Below are positions 32,178 through 41,507 of a DNA stretch of 64,000 nt, piece after piece. The notes beneath the pieces are model-generated. The model searched no databases and was not told the origin of the DNA. It saw only the letters and a program-made list of their open reading frames with translations. The first letter of the stretch is position 1, and each line of letters starts with the position of its first letter. This DNA is from JAJPKK01 sp963781195 (GTDB lineage: Bacteria; Pseudomonadota; Alphaproteobacteria; Rhizobiales; Xanthobacteraceae). The stretch is from positions 62,001 through 126,000 of the forward strand of contig CAWAEZ010000010.1 of the NCBI GenBank assembly GCA_963781195.1, given 5' to 3'. Position numbers and translations under genes: made by a program.

Positions 32178-33254
32178 CTACAGCGGCTGCACGTTGCCGT
32201 GGGAGTTGCGCAGCACCAGACAGGCGGCGCCGGCCTTGGTCAGGGCGGCGCACAGGTCCATCGCGCCCTGGCGGGTGTCGACGCCGACCCGCACCTGGTA
32301 GAAATTCTGGGTGCCGCGGTTGCGCTGTTTGCCTTCGATGATCAGGAGATCGCGTTTCTCCAATAGCGACCGGTAGCTCTTTTCGAGCGTCGCATAGGTG
32401 GCGAGCACGCGTTCGCGCGAGAACCCGGCGCTGAGTTCGACGCCCCAGGGACGCGCGTTGCTCTGTTGCACCCGGCGCTCCAGCGCGGTCACGAAGGGCG
32501 ACGGCTCGGTGTGGAGCAATGCCATCAGCTCGCGGCACGAGCTGCGCGGCAGCGGACCCTTGTCACCCTCCCCGCTGCGGCTCGCCGCCGCCCAGTCGTC
32601 GGCGCTGCGCCCGGTGATCCTGAGGACGTAGTTCCGCGTCTCGGCGGGCAGGCCGCTGCGGCCGCCCAACCATTCGCGGACGCGGCCGGGTCCCGCATTG
32701 TAGGCCGCGGCGGCGAGGCCGAGATTGCCGAAGGTGTGATGCAACTCCTCCAGGTATTCCGCCGATTTCGGCAACGCCGACACCGGATCGAACGGATCGA
32801 ACACGCCGCGCGCATTTGCCGTCCCCGGCATGAACTGGGCGATGCCCTGGGCGCGCTGCCCGTTGCGGGTCATCGGACCGACGGCATTGGGCTGGAAACG
32901 GCTTTCCTGCCAGATCAGGCGGGCGAAGAACTCGAAGGGAAGCCCGTGGGCCTGTGCCGCCAACTCCACCAGGAGGCAGATCGCCTCCGAGGTCGAAGGC
33001 GCAACTGCCGGCGTGGCGCCGGACTGGGCGGCGCCTGCCGGCTTATTCTCGTTCGCCCCAGCGGAAGCGGGAGGCGCGGCGGCGGGTGGTGGAGAAGCGG
33101 AATCAGGAGCAGGGGGCGGCGCCTCCTGGGCGCGTGCGAACTCCACGAGCGGCGCCAGCGACGTCTGGGCCGCCATGGCTGCAATCGCCAGCACCATCCC
33201 CACGCCGCGCCCGCGGCGCCGGCCCGGCCTTACGATGACGACATCCCGGATCAT
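32178..33254 (-). CDS. lytic murein transglycosylase (SLT domain) with SPOR-like C-terminus
   Basis: 358-residue cell-wall enzyme. An N-terminal hydrophobic segment (about 17-36) and a Pro/Ala-rich linker (to about 88) lead to an SLT domain. Catalytic Glu117 is in WQESRF, followed by QGIAQFMPGTA and AYNAGPGRVREWL. The C-terminal part YQVRVGVDTRQGAMDLCAAL resembles a SPOR peptidoglycan-binding domain. It should cleave glycan strands in the periplasm. It ends 22 bp from the PEP-mutase-like gene, which converges on it. Confidence 0.87.
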   Translation of the reverse strand: MIRDVVIVRPGRRRGRGVGMVLAIAAMAAQTSLAPLVEFARAQEAPPPAPDSASPPPAAAPPASAGANENKPAGAAQSGATPAVAPSTSEAICLLVELAAQAHGLPFEFFARLIWQESRFQPNAVGPMTRNGQRAQGIAQFMPGTANARGVFDPFDPVSALPKSAEYLEELHHTFGNLGLAAAAYNAGPGRVREWLGGRSGLPAETRNYVLRITGRSADDWAAASRSGEGDKGPLPRSSCRELMALLHTEPSPFVTALERRVQQSNARPWGVELSAGFSRERVLATYATLEKSYRSLLEKRDLLIIEGKQRNRGTQNFYQVRVGVDTRQGAMDLCAALTKAGAACLVLRNSHGNVQPL

Positions 33255-33382
33255 GAGCCCGACCGTTGAGAAGACGCATGCATCATCTTCCACCAGCGGT
33301 AAAAAGTCTCCTAGAGCGCGCTCTGGACGCCGGCCATGGCACCCCAGAAGCGCGACACCGCGATGACGGAAAGGCTTGGCCC

Positions 33383-34597
33383 TCAGGCTGCGTAGGTCCG
33401 GATCAGCGCATCGAACTTGAACCACATGGCGTCGAGGTCGAGCCCGAGGCCACGATTGGAAAGCACCACGACGGTGTGGTTGCTGCCGAAATCGTTGTGA
33501 TAATCGGTCCGGAATCCACCCCAGTAGCCGGCATGCCCGAAACCGCCGACCCGGCCCGCGCGGTTCATGAACAAGGCCCAGCCGAGCCCGTAGGCATTGG
33601 TCTTGCCGTCGCGCGTCCGTGACGGGGTGAGCGCCCGCCGCATCGTCTCGGGGGTGAGAAACCGATGGGCGCGCACGGCGGCATCCCAGCTCGCCATGTC
33701 GACGAGGTTGCTCCAGACGGCGCCGTCACCGACTTCGAGGTGGGTCTCGTGCCGCGCCGGGACGGTGCCCCAGCTCTCCACCCAGGTCTTGTTCTTGAAT
33801 TCATAGCCGAGCGCGTTGTTGCAGGGATGGTCGGAATGCACCGGCACGCTCGCCGGGCTGTCGTAGATAAAGGTGTCCACCATTCCGGCCGGCGCGAAGA
33901 TCTCATCGCGCATGAACTGGGCGAACGGCTTGCCGGCCACCCGCTCGATCACCACCGCCATCAGCAGGAAATTGGTATTATTATACTCGTATCTGCGGCC
34001 GGTCGGAAACCGCAGTGGAAAGTGCGGAAGCTGTAGCGCCAATTCGGCCGGATAATCCTCGCTCACCCAATAGGTTTTATGGCTCCGTGGCACGTTTTTC
34101 AGGTCGAAATAGCTCGGCAGGCCGGAAACATGGTGCAGCATGTCCGAGATACGGATCGGCTCCCTGGCGTATTGCGGCAGTTCGGGGATGTATTTGCGGA
34201 TGTCGTCGTCGACCGAGACGAGCCCGCGCTGCTGCAGCATGAGCAGGGCGGTGGCGGTAAAGGTCTTGGACACCGATGCGATCTCGAACCGCGTCCACCG
34301 CGTGATCGGCGCCCGGGTCCGCAGGTCGGCGACGCCGTAGGCCTTCGCGAGGAGTATGCCGCCGGGCTTGGCGATGAGCACGGCAAGCCCTGGGTCGGTC
34401 GGCTTGACGCCGGTCTTCTCCACGAGTGCATCGACGCCCGCCTCCAGCCCGGCGGGGTCGCGTCGTTCCGCCCGACCGGGGCGGCCGAGAACCGGCGTCA
34501 GCGCGAAGCCGGCGCCCACCGCGAGAACGCTCCGGCGCGTCGTCGCCCGGTTGGCCCGCGGCTCGCACTCCTCTTTAGATTGGTCGGCGGCGGTCAT
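33383..34597 (-). CDS. exported beta-lactamase-family serine hydrolase (class C/esterase-like)
   Basis: 404-residue serine hydrolase of the AmpC/EstB fold. The nucleophile motif is Ser108-Val-Ser-Lys111 and the second motif Tyr205-Asn-Asn. A twin-arginine-like signal, RRSVLAVGAG (residues 21-30), ends near GRPGRA, pointing to Tat export. Family members include beta-lactamases, D-aminopeptidases and esterases, and resistance cannot be inferred. ATG 34597 is the only good start. The gene upstream on the other side is purN, divergent. Confidence 0.87.
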   Translation of the reverse strand: MTAADQSKEECEPRANRATTRRSVLAVGAGFALTPVLGRPGRAERRDPAGLEAGVDALVEKTGVKPTDPGLAVLIAKPGGILLAKAYGVADLRTRAPITRWTRFEIASVSKTFTATALLMLQQRGLVSVDDDIRKYIPELPQYAREPIRISDMLHHVSGLPSYFDLKNVPRSHKTYWVSEDYPAELALQLPHFPLRFPTGRRYEYNNTNFLLMAVVIERVAGKPFAQFMRDEIFAPAGMVDTFIYDSPASVPVHSDHPCNNALGYEFKNKTWVESWGTVPARHETHLEVGDGAVWSNLVDMASWDAAVRAHRFLTPETMRRALTPSRTRDGKTNAYGLGWALFMNRAGRVGGFGHAGYWGGFRTDYHNDFGSNHTVVVLSNRGLGLDLDAMWFKFDALIRTYAA

Positions 34598-34920
34598 GCC
34601 CCCTCTATCCCAGCCACGCTGGCGCCGAAGGCGCCAAGGCCGGATTCGCTGGGCATCGTCCCGTGCGCGGTCCGCGGCCTACCGAGACTGTCCGCCAAAC
34701 CCACGGGCTTTTGCGCCCTACTCGCCCCGACCGCCACGGTAGCAGCATTTCGAGCCGAGCGTGAAGAGTGCTTTCCGGCCGACATGCGCCCGCCAGCCCT
34801 GTGCCCGCGCCGATCGTGTCGCCCCCGATCGTGTCGCCGCGATTGCGCCGCCCCCAATTCCGCCGTACCACCCCGTAGCTGGCCCATGATCCCGAAACCA
34901 TCCCGCAGCGCTGCTAGAGC
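34598..34920. other. divergent intergenic region, no gene
   Basis: 323 bp between the serine hydrolase (minus) and purN (plus). Two direct copies of CGATCGTGTCGCC lie at about 34809-34835. No gene or riboswitch seen. Both promoters should be here. Confidence 0.4.
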
Positions 34921-35580
34921 ATGATCTCGCGCAAACGTGTGGCGATTCTCGTGTCCGGTCGCGGCGCCAACATGGCGGCGCTGGTCGCCGCGGCGAAACG
35001 GGCGGATTTTCCTGCCGAGATCGCGCTCGTGTTGTCCAATCGCCCCGACGCCGCCGCTCTCGGCCGCGCCCGCGACGCAGGGATCGCCACCGCCACGGTC
35101 GACCATGCCGTCTACGGCAAGGACCGCGAGGCGTTCGAGCACGCGGTGCAGACGGTGCTGGAGAACCACCGGATCGAAATCGTCTGCCTTGCCGGCTTCA
35201 TGCGGCTGCTCACGCCGTGGCTGGTGTCGAGGTGGACCGGGCGCATGCTCAATATCCACCCGGCCCTGCTGCCCGCCTTTCGCGGCCTCCACACCCATGA
35301 GCGGGCCTTGGAGGCCGGCGTGAAGATCCACGGTGCCACCGTCCACTTCGTCGTCCCGGAGGTGGACGCCGGCCCGATCATCGCCCAAGGGGCAGTCCCG
35401 GTGCTCGACGGCGACAGCCCGGCGTCGCTCGCCGACCGCGTGCTCACGGTGGAACTCGAAGTCTATCCCCTCGCGCTCGCCCTGGTGGCCAGTGGCAAGG
35501 TCGAGGTCGCCGGCAACACGGTCGTGAGCCGCGGGACGGCTGCCGCCGGTGGCCGGCTCATCGTTCCCGCGGCGGGCTGA
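34921..35580 (+). CDS. purN: phosphoribosylglycinamide formyltransferase
   Basis: 219-residue GAR transformylase, which adds a formyl group from 10-formyl-tetrahydrofolate in purine synthesis. Motifs seen are SGRGANMAALV near the N-terminus, the active-site NIHPALLPAF (Asn, His), THERALEAGVKIHGATVHFV, and DAGPIIAQGAVPV with the catalytic Asp. The length is normal. It is usually found next to purM, but no purM is adjacent here. It converges with the acyltransferase gene. Confidence 0.94.
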   Translation: MISRKRVAILVSGRGANMAALVAAAKRADFPAEIALVLSNRPDAAALGRARDAGIATATVDHAVYGKDREAFEHAVQTVLENHRIEIVCLAGFMRLLTPWLVSRWTGRMLNIHPALLPAFRGLHTHERALEAGVKIHGATVHFVVPEVDAGPIIAQGAVPVLDGDSPASLADRVLTVELEVYPLALALVASGKVEVAGNTVVSRGTAAAGGRLIVPAAG

Positions 35581-35619
35581 GATCGCAAGCGGCGGCGTTC
35601 CGCCCTTGCTCCGATCACG

Positions 35620-36717
35620 TTATGTGCCTGCACCCTGCCCGACCTTGCGTTTTGCCTCCAGACGTTTGGCAAATTCCATCCCCGGACGCTCCACCAGCCG
35701 ATACAGCGCTTCCGCCGCCGGAATGGTCACGATGAGGGTGAACACCGTCGTGAGGATTCCCGAGAGCGGCGTGGTGCTGCCGAACAGCATGTATCCGATG
35801 TGGATGGCCAGCACGTGCAGAAGGTACGCGCCGTAGGAGCGCTGCCCGAGATAGACGAGCGGAGCGACTTCGAGAAGGCGCAGCAGCGCGCCGCGCTGCA
35901 TCATGACGTAGGCGACGAGGTAGGTCGCAACCGCCGCCACCGCGGTCAATTGCTCGGTGTAGCGCAGCAGCGCAAACAGCGCGACCACGAAGCCGAGCGG
36001 CACCGCAACGGGCACCCGCGTCAGCGTGGCGATGACGGCGTAGGCGCGCGGCCATTCCAGAAGCTGCGCCAGCATGACCCCGAACAGCAGGGCGCAATAG
36101 GAATTCGCGGTGAACGAACCGATCGCGATCAGGAGCCCGGTGACGGCGGCAGTGATGGCGAAGCGCCACGCCGCTTTCCGCGTCACGAAGAACACGAGGG
36201 GAAAGAACAGGTAAAACTTCAGCTCGATGCCGACCGTCCAGGAGTGCACGAAAATCGTGAACTCGCTGGTGTGGGCGTATTCCGGCAACAGGGCGAGATA
36301 ATACGGCAACCGCACCATGAACGCCGCGAATTCGTCGGCGAGCGGCGGCAGCACGTAGCAGGCGACGCCGTAGATCGCGATCGCCGCGTAGTAGCTCGGC
36401 ACGATCCGGAAAAACCGGCGGATCAGAAATGATCCAAAGGCGATCCGGCCGCGCCGCCGCTCCTCGCGGATGAGCAGCATCGCCACGAGATAACCGCTGA
36501 TGACGAAGAACACCCAGACCGCGGTCCAGCCTTGCAGGTAGGAATAGAGCGGCACCGCGGGGATGTGTGCGGTAACGACCATCAGGAAGCCGATGCCGCG
36601 CAGACCATCGAACCCGGGCCGGTAGGGGTTGCTGCGGTAGGCTTCAAAGCCCAACTCGGAGGAGTCACGGACCTGGGGCAACGGCATCAATCTCTGGAGA
36701 CTCGCAGGCGTGGCCAT
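35620..36717 (-). CDS. membrane acyltransferase (acyltransferase 3, OafA/YrhL type)
   Basis: 365-residue integral-membrane O-acyltransferase with about ten helices. The family start is FDGLRGIGFLMVVTAHI, with the essential Arg and His, followed by FFVISGYLVAMLLI and SFLIRRFFRIVPSYY. Such enzymes acylate surface polysaccharides or other envelope molecules. The acceptor is unknown, and no glycan gene cluster is nearby. Confidence 0.9.
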   Translation of the reverse strand: MATPASLQRLMPLPQVRDSSELGFEAYRSNPYRPGFDGLRGIGFLMVVTAHIPAVPLYSYLQGWTAVWVFFVISGYLVAMLLIREERRRGRIAFGSFLIRRFFRIVPSYYAAIAIYGVACYVLPPLADEFAAFMVRLPYYLALLPEYAHTSEFTIFVHSWTVGIELKFYLFFPLVFFVTRKAAWRFAITAAVTGLLIAIGSFTANSYCALLFGVMLAQLLEWPRAYAVIATLTRVPVAVPLGFVVALFALLRYTEQLTAVAAVATYLVAYVMMQRGALLRLLEVAPLVYLGQRSYGAYLLHVLAIHIGYMLFGSTTPLSGILTTVFTLIVTIPAAEALYRLVERPGMEFAKRLEAKRKVGQGAGT

Positions 36718-36794
36718 TACGGTCGAGGCGATGCAACGCCGTCCACACGATTACAGCGCGCTCAACTCACAGAGCCGTGAGGGTCGTGCGGCTC

Positions 36795-38897
36795 TCACCC
36801 ATGCCCTGTATCCGCCCGGGCGGTTCGGATCCAGACCTTGTTGTCGTGGAACGCGGCGCCGCCGTAGGGAGCCACCGGATCTGCTCCGGTGAGCGTGTTG
36901 ATTCCGCGACCGTCGGGATACGCGTCGTTCGGCCAGATCGACTCGGCGATCAGGACGCCCCGGCGCACGCCCGCGTAAAGGCGCGCGTGCAGGCGGACCT
37001 CGCCGCGCGCATTGCCGAGCACCACCGCCGCGCCATCGGCAACGCCGGCCACTGCGGCATCCTCGGGATGGATCATGACCTCCGGGCGGCGTTCGCGGCG
37101 CACCGAGGTCGGCGTCTCGTTGAACGTCGAGTTGAGGAAGTTTCGCGCCGGCGACGTGGCGAGCCGGAATGGGTGCGCGGCGTCAGCCTCCTCGATCACC
37201 TCCCAGTGGTCCGGGAGCATCGGCATCGCCGCGACCGGGCCGGCACGCATCGGGCTGCGAAACGGCACATTCGGCCAATCGACCTTGAAGCGGAACTTGC
37301 CATCGGGCCAGGCGAACCCGCGCACAAAATGGGCGGTGTCGAAATCCGGCTGGCAGTCGATCCACCGCTTCGCCTCGAGTTCCGCGAGCGTTCCCCGTCC
37401 GGACTTGCCCAGCGTCCAGTCGATCAACTCGCGGGGCGTCATGGCGAAGCCGGGATGGGTGACGCCGAGACGCTGGGCGAGGGCGCAGTGGACCTCGTGA
37501 TTGTTGCGGCATTCTCCAGGCGGATCGATCAGCTTGGGTCCATAGATGATGTATTGATGTCCGCCGCCGCGATAGAAGTCGTCGTGCTCCATGAACATGG
37601 TCGCAGGCAGCACAATGTCGGCGGCGCGCGCGGTCTCGGTCATGAATTGCTCGTGCACGCAGACGAAGAGATCGTCGCGGGCAAATCCGCGCTTCACGCG
37701 CTCCTGGTCGGGCGCCACCGACAGCGGATTGGTGTTCTGGATGAAGAGCGCGGCCACCTCGGGGCCTCCGGCCAGCGCCTCCGCGTCACCTTCGAGGATC
37801 GCGCCGATGCGCGACTGGTCGAGATGGCGGATCGCGGGGTCGCGGACGTCGAGCCCTTCGATCATGGTCTTGTCGAGACGATAGATGTCCGAGTTGTTGT
37901 GGAACGCCCCGCCGCCCTCGAGCATCCACGCCCCGGTCACCGCGGGGATGCAGCTCGCGGCGTGCATGTTGGGGGCGCCGTTGCGCGAGCGCGAGAAGCC
38001 GTAGCCGAGGCGGAAGAAGGCGCGCTTGCGTTCGCCGATCAGCGCCGCGAACGCTTCGATGGTGGCGACGTCGCAACCGGTGATCCGCGACGCCCAGGCG
38101 GGCGTCCGGCTGCGCACATGCGCTTCGAGCTCGCCCGGAACGTCGGTGTAGCGGGCGAGGTAGTCACGGTCGGCGCGACCGTCCCGGAACAGGCAATGCA
38201 TCACGGCGCAGGCAAGCGCGCCATCGGTGCCGGGACGGATCAGCACCGGAAGGTCGGCCTGCTCCATGGTGCCGTTCATGTAAACGTCGACCGCTGCGAT
38301 CTTGGCCCCACGCTCCTTGCGAGCGCGGGTCGCGTGGGTCATCACGTTGACCTGGGTGTTGACCGCATTGGTGCCCCAGATCACCACCAGATCTGACTTG
38401 GCCATTTCGCGGGGATCGGGGCCGGCGATCGTGCCGATACCGGCGGCGAACCCGCTGTAGGCGGGATTGACGCAGATGGTCGAATGGAACCCGGAATACC
38501 GCTTGGCGTGGCGCAGCCGGTTGATGCCGTCGCGCATCACGAGGCCCATGGTGCCGGCGTAATAATAAGGCCACACCGCCTCCGAGCCGAACCGAGCCTC
38601 CGTCCGCAGCAGCGCCTCCGCGGTAATGTCCAGGGCATCGTCCCACGAGATCGGCGTGAACACGCCGCTGCCCTTGGCGCCTTTGCGGCGCAGGGGCGTA
38701 AGCAGGCGATCTTTGTGATGCACCCGCTCGGCATAGCGGGCGACCTTGGCGCAGATCACGCCGGACGTGTAGTCGTTGTCGGCTGCGCCGCGAATGCGGC
38801 CGATCGTGTGGCCGTCGAGCACTTCGATTTCGAGCGCGCAGGTCGATGGACAGTCATGGGGGCACGCCGACGGGGCGATGCGAACCGCCGATGTCAC
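36795..38897 (-). CDS. molybdopterin-dependent oxidoreductase (DMSO reductase family)
   Basis: 700-residue bis-MGD molybdenum enzyme. The N-terminal [4Fe-4S] site is C-x3-C-x3-C (CPHDCPSTC, residues 12-20) with the fourth Cys in VICAK (about residue 49). An Fe4S4-type MGD-binding domain and a central VIWGTNAVNTQVN stretch follow. The C-terminal MoCo-binding barrel includes ATSPARNFLNSTF and VVLGNARGEVRLHA. There is no Tat signal, so it is probably cytoplasmic. No partner electron-transfer subunit is adjacent. The start is GTG at 38897. The substrate cannot be told from sequence. Confidence 0.9.
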   Translation of the reverse strand: MTSAVRIAPSACPHDCPSTCALEIEVLDGHTIGRIRGAADNDYTSGVICAKVARYAERVHHKDRLLTPLRRKGAKGSGVFTPISWDDALDITAEALLRTEARFGSEAVWPYYYAGTMGLVMRDGINRLRHAKRYSGFHSTICVNPAYSGFAAGIGTIAGPDPREMAKSDLVVIWGTNAVNTQVNVMTHATRARKERGAKIAAVDVYMNGTMEQADLPVLIRPGTDGALACAVMHCLFRDGRADRDYLARYTDVPGELEAHVRSRTPAWASRITGCDVATIEAFAALIGERKRAFFRLGYGFSRSRNGAPNMHAASCIPAVTGAWMLEGGGAFHNNSDIYRLDKTMIEGLDVRDPAIRHLDQSRIGAILEGDAEALAGGPEVAALFIQNTNPLSVAPDQERVKRGFARDDLFVCVHEQFMTETARAADIVLPATMFMEHDDFYRGGGHQYIIYGPKLIDPPGECRNNHEVHCALAQRLGVTHPGFAMTPRELIDWTLGKSGRGTLAELEAKRWIDCQPDFDTAHFVRGFAWPDGKFRFKVDWPNVPFRSPMRAGPVAAMPMLPDHWEVIEEADAAHPFRLATSPARNFLNSTFNETPTSVRRERRPEVMIHPEDAAVAGVADGAAVVLGNARGEVRLHARLYAGVRRGVLIAESIWPNDAYPDGRGINTLTGADPVAPYGGAAFHDNKVWIRTARADTGHG

Positions 38898-39079
38898 ATC
38901 GCGTAATGCCTAATTCATCGCATGCCCTCGCCGAGCATCCCCCAGGGGGGCTCAAATCGGTCGGGAGCGCGAGCGGGACGATCGCACTCCGTAATCCCGA
39001 GATGGCAGCATCGTCCGGTTTTGGAAAGTGCGCAACGTTCCGCGCCGTCTGCCGGCGCGTGTCCTGATGGCGGCGCGCC

Positions 39080-39886
39080 CTATTCCGGTGCCCCCACAGC
39101 CTGGGGCGTCTGCATCGGCGACGGGGCGGCGTGCCCGACCGCCGGCTCCGCGCGACGCGCCTTCCGCGCCAGGTGCAGGCCAGCCAGCACGACGATGATG
39201 GCGCCCAGCAGCCCGCAGATCATCTCGATCGGATCGATTTCGAAATTCCATGCCAGATGGCCGGCATTGCCGAACAGATTGTAGTCGGTGCCCATCTCGA
39301 CCATCGTCGCGCTCGAAAGATACTGCGCGACCATGGGATCGTCCGGCAGCAGACCACCGGCGATCCAGCCGAGCAGCGCGCCGCCGCCCCAAACCACGAT
39401 CGGAAAGCGCTCGAGGATGGCCAGGAACAAGGCGCTGCCGGCGATCACCACGGGGATGCTGACCGCGAGGCCGAGACCGAGCAGCAGATAGTTCCCCTTC
39501 GCCGCGGCCGCGACCGCGATCACGTTGTCGAGGCTCATGACGATGTTCGCGACCACGACCACGCGAACCGCACGCCACAGATCCTGGATCGCCTCCGGCG
39601 TATCCTCCGCGTCATGGGCCTGCGGCGCCACCAGCTTGATCGCCACCCAGAATAACGCGAGGCCGCCGGCAAGCTTGAGGAACGGCAGCTTCATCAGCGT
39701 CGCGACGATGCCGGTGAAGACGATCAGCAGGACGGCAGCGACGCCGGCGCCGAGCACCATGCCCCAGAACCGCTCCTTCGGCGGCAGGTCGCGGCACGCG
39801 AGGGCGATCACGACGGCATTGTCTCCGGACAGGAGGATATTGATGCCCATGATCTGCACGGCGGCCAGCCAGAAAGCCGGCCGCAT
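39080..39886 (-). CDS. TerC/Alx-family integral membrane protein
   Basis: 268-residue membrane protein of the TerC family (Mn2+/metal-ion homeostasis or tellurite resistance-linked). The two diagnostic acidic motifs in helices are LLSGDNAVV (near residue 18) and IVMSLDNVIAV (near residue 115). About seven to eight hydrophobic helices are separated by charged loops. ATG 39886 has a GGAGA site and starts directly at helix 1. ATG 39904 and TTG 39952 are in-frame alternatives. It stands alone between the molybdoenzyme and ndk. Confidence 0.88.
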   Translation of the reverse strand: MRPAFWLAAVQIMGINILLSGDNAVVIALACRDLPPKERFWGMVLGAGVAAVLLIVFTGIVATLMKLPFLKLAGGLALFWVAIKLVAPQAHDAEDTPEAIQDLWRAVRVVVVANIVMSLDNVIAVAAAAKGNYLLLGLGLAVSIPVVIAGSALFLAILERFPIVVWGGGALLGWIAGGLLPDDPMVAQYLSSATMVEMGTDYNLFGNAGHLAWNFEIDPIEMICGLLGAIIVVLAGLHLARKARRAEPAVGHAAPSPMQTPQAVGAPE

Positions 39887-40044
39887 GATCTCCGTCGCAA
39901 TCATCTCCACAGGTCGTTCCCCCGAATTCGTGCAGGCATCCGCCGTAAGCAATTGAAAATGACGTGGTTGTCAGCCGCCTAGTGTAGCGCTCCGCGGCGC
40001 CGCCTGCCAGCGGCGAAACGGCGCAATCCGGCCGAGAACCTGCC

Positions 40045-40467
40045 TCAACCGACGATGTCGTTTCCGGCGAAGAACTGGGCGATCTCCTTGGCCGCGGTAT
40101 CGACGGCGTCGGAACCATGAACCGAGTTCGCCCCAATCGACTCCGCATGAGCCTTGCGAATGGTCCCCGCCGCCGCCTTGGCCGGATCGGTCGCCCCCAT
40201 GAGATCGCGGTAGCGCGCGATGGCGTTGTCGCCCTCGAGCACCTGGACGACCACGGGTCCCGAGATCATGAAATCGACGAGTTCGCCGAAGAACGGCCGC
40301 GCCCGGTGCACCGCGTAGAACGTCTCGGCTTGTTCGCGGCTGATGCGAACGCGACGCTGCGCGATGATCCGCAGCCCGGATTGCTCAATCATGGCGTTGA
40401 CGGCACCGGTGAGATTCCGTGCGGTCGCGTCGGGCTTGATGATCGAAAACGTGCGCTCGATGGCCAT
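40045..40467 (-). CDS. ndk: nucleoside-diphosphate kinase
   Basis: 140-residue enzyme that phosphorylates NDPs from ATP. It starts with ERTFSIIKPDA, has the nucleotide-binding lysine in KPDA, and carries the phospho-histidine His117 in NSVHGSD. Length and layout are fully normal for bacterial Ndk. Confidence 0.97.
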   Translation of the reverse strand: MAIERTFSIIKPDATARNLTGAVNAMIEQSGLRIIAQRRVRISREQAETFYAVHRARPFFGELVDFMISGPVVVQVLEGDNAIARYRDLMGATDPAKAAAGTIRKAHAESIGANSVHGSDAVDTAAKEIAQFFAGNDIVG

Positions 40468-40706
40468 CGCAGGACATCCCCTCCAGTGCGGCGTGAAGAA
40501 CCGCCGCGCTTATAGCGGCGACGTCTCCAACCAGCAAGGCGACCCGGCATGATCCGTCACCGGTCGCGCCGATGAACCGAAAATGAACGCGCCTACATGA
40601 GGTTGCCCTGGATTTATGACAGCTGGGCGAGATGAACCGTTGCCGGCCCGGCGCAACAAATTTGCAGGACGATGCAAAGCCACGTCCTTGAAGAGGAGTA
40701 GAGATC

Positions 40707-40976
40707 ATGTTCCGCAAGACGATGTTTGCGCTTGCCGGCGCCGTTGCCCTGAGCGCTGCCGCGCTTTCACCCACCTCCGCGTCGGCCGGGGGCTTCGGGC
40801 ACGGCGGTTGGGGTCATGGTGGCTGGGGTCACGGTGGCTGGGCTCACGGCGGTTGGGGTCACGGCGGCTGGGGTCCGCGCGTCGGCTTCTATGGCGGCTA
40901 TGACAGCTGCTGGCGCAACAGTTGGGTGCCGACCCCTTATGGTCCGGTTCTGCAGCGGGTGAATGTGTGTTACTGA
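40707..40976 (+). CDS. small exported Gly/His/Trp-repeat protein
   Basis: 89-residue secreted protein. A signal peptide (FRKTMFALAGAVALSAAAL...SASA) is followed by five tandem GHGGW-type pentapeptides (residues about 31-55; one copy is AHGGW). It ends in a conserved-looking tail WVPTPYGPVLQRVNVCY with two cysteines in the mature part. Similar short GHGGW proteins occur in alphaproteobacteria, but I know no established function. Histidines and aromatic residues suggest metal binding or surface association. A GAGGAG ribosome site precedes the ATG. Confidence 0.82.
   Translation: MFRKTMFALAGAVALSAAALSPTSASAGGFGHGGWGHGGWGHGGWAHGGWGHGGWGPRVGFYGGYDSCWRNSWVPTPYGPVLQRVNVCY
40797..40871 (+). repeat. 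15-bp tandem repeat, five copies
   Basis: Five 15-bp units of the form GGTCACGGCGGCTGG with third-position variation, encoding GHGGW, GHGGW, GHGGW, AHGGW, GHGGW. Mostly synonymous differences between units indicate selection on the peptide rather than very recent slippage. Confidence 0.9.
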
Positions 40977-41112
40977 GCCCCGCCGCGTAGTTGCCGCATG
41001 ATCATGACGCGGGCCCCGGATGCCGTCCGGGGCTCCATGCCGCTTCGTTTCGACATGTTCCCGAGCCATTGTTCAAGTAGGATCATCGCTGCCAGCAGCG
41101 GGGAGGCACAGC

Positions 41113-41319
41113 ATGCGACTTATCATCGGCTTGATTCTTGGAGCCGTGTTGACCATCGGGGGCGCGTTCATCCACGACACCATGGAGTCCGGCGCCGCCA
41201 AGCCGCTGGTGAACTGGACCAACGCCCAAGAGCTCGAGAAGACCACCGTCGACTATCTCAAGGCCCAGGCGGATCGCCTGATCAAATGGGCGACGAGCCA
41301 GACCCAGCGTGACGGCTGA
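41113..41319 (+). CDS. small single-helix membrane protein
   Basis: 68-residue protein with one N-terminal hydrophobic helix (LIIGLILGAVLTIGGAF, residues 3-19) and a charged, helical remainder. A GGGAGG site with 6-bp spacing supports ATG 41113. Function unknown. It may be a membrane-anchored accessory or stress protein. The independent ribosome site argues that it is real despite its size. Confidence 0.65.
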   Translation: MRLIIGLILGAVLTIGGAFIHDTMESGAAKPLVNWTNAQELEKTTVDYLKAQADRLIKWATSQTQRDG

Positions 41320-41507
41320 CGCCCGGGCGCGGACGCACACCCTCCACTCCAACCCGGACAACATGCGCATTTGACGGCCGCGCCGGCGCGGCGATAGTTT
41401 GCCCGCGGCCGCACGCGCCCGCGGGGCACGTCTATCCACGCGACGCGGGCACGTCTGTTCAAAGCCGATACGATCCACGTGTCGGGCGCTTCATTGGGAG
41501 GATGGCG

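Noticed and set aside
33383..34597. Antibiotic-resistance beta-lactamase
   Set aside because: The SxxK and YxN motifs show only the general serine-hydrolase fold. Many members are esterases or peptidases, so no resistance claim is supported.
36777..38396. A 539-codon open frame on the plus strand
   Set aside because: Antisense to the molybdopterin oxidoreductase gene. The translation has no domain pattern.
39080..39886. Tellurite-resistance operon
   Set aside because: Only a lone TerC-family membrane protein is present; no terABDEZ partners are nearby. TerC homologues commonly act in manganese homeostasis.
40797..40871. Regularly spaced repeats considered as a CRISPR array
   Set aside because: The units are 15 bp, directly adjacent, without spacers, and encode in-frame GHGGW peptides.
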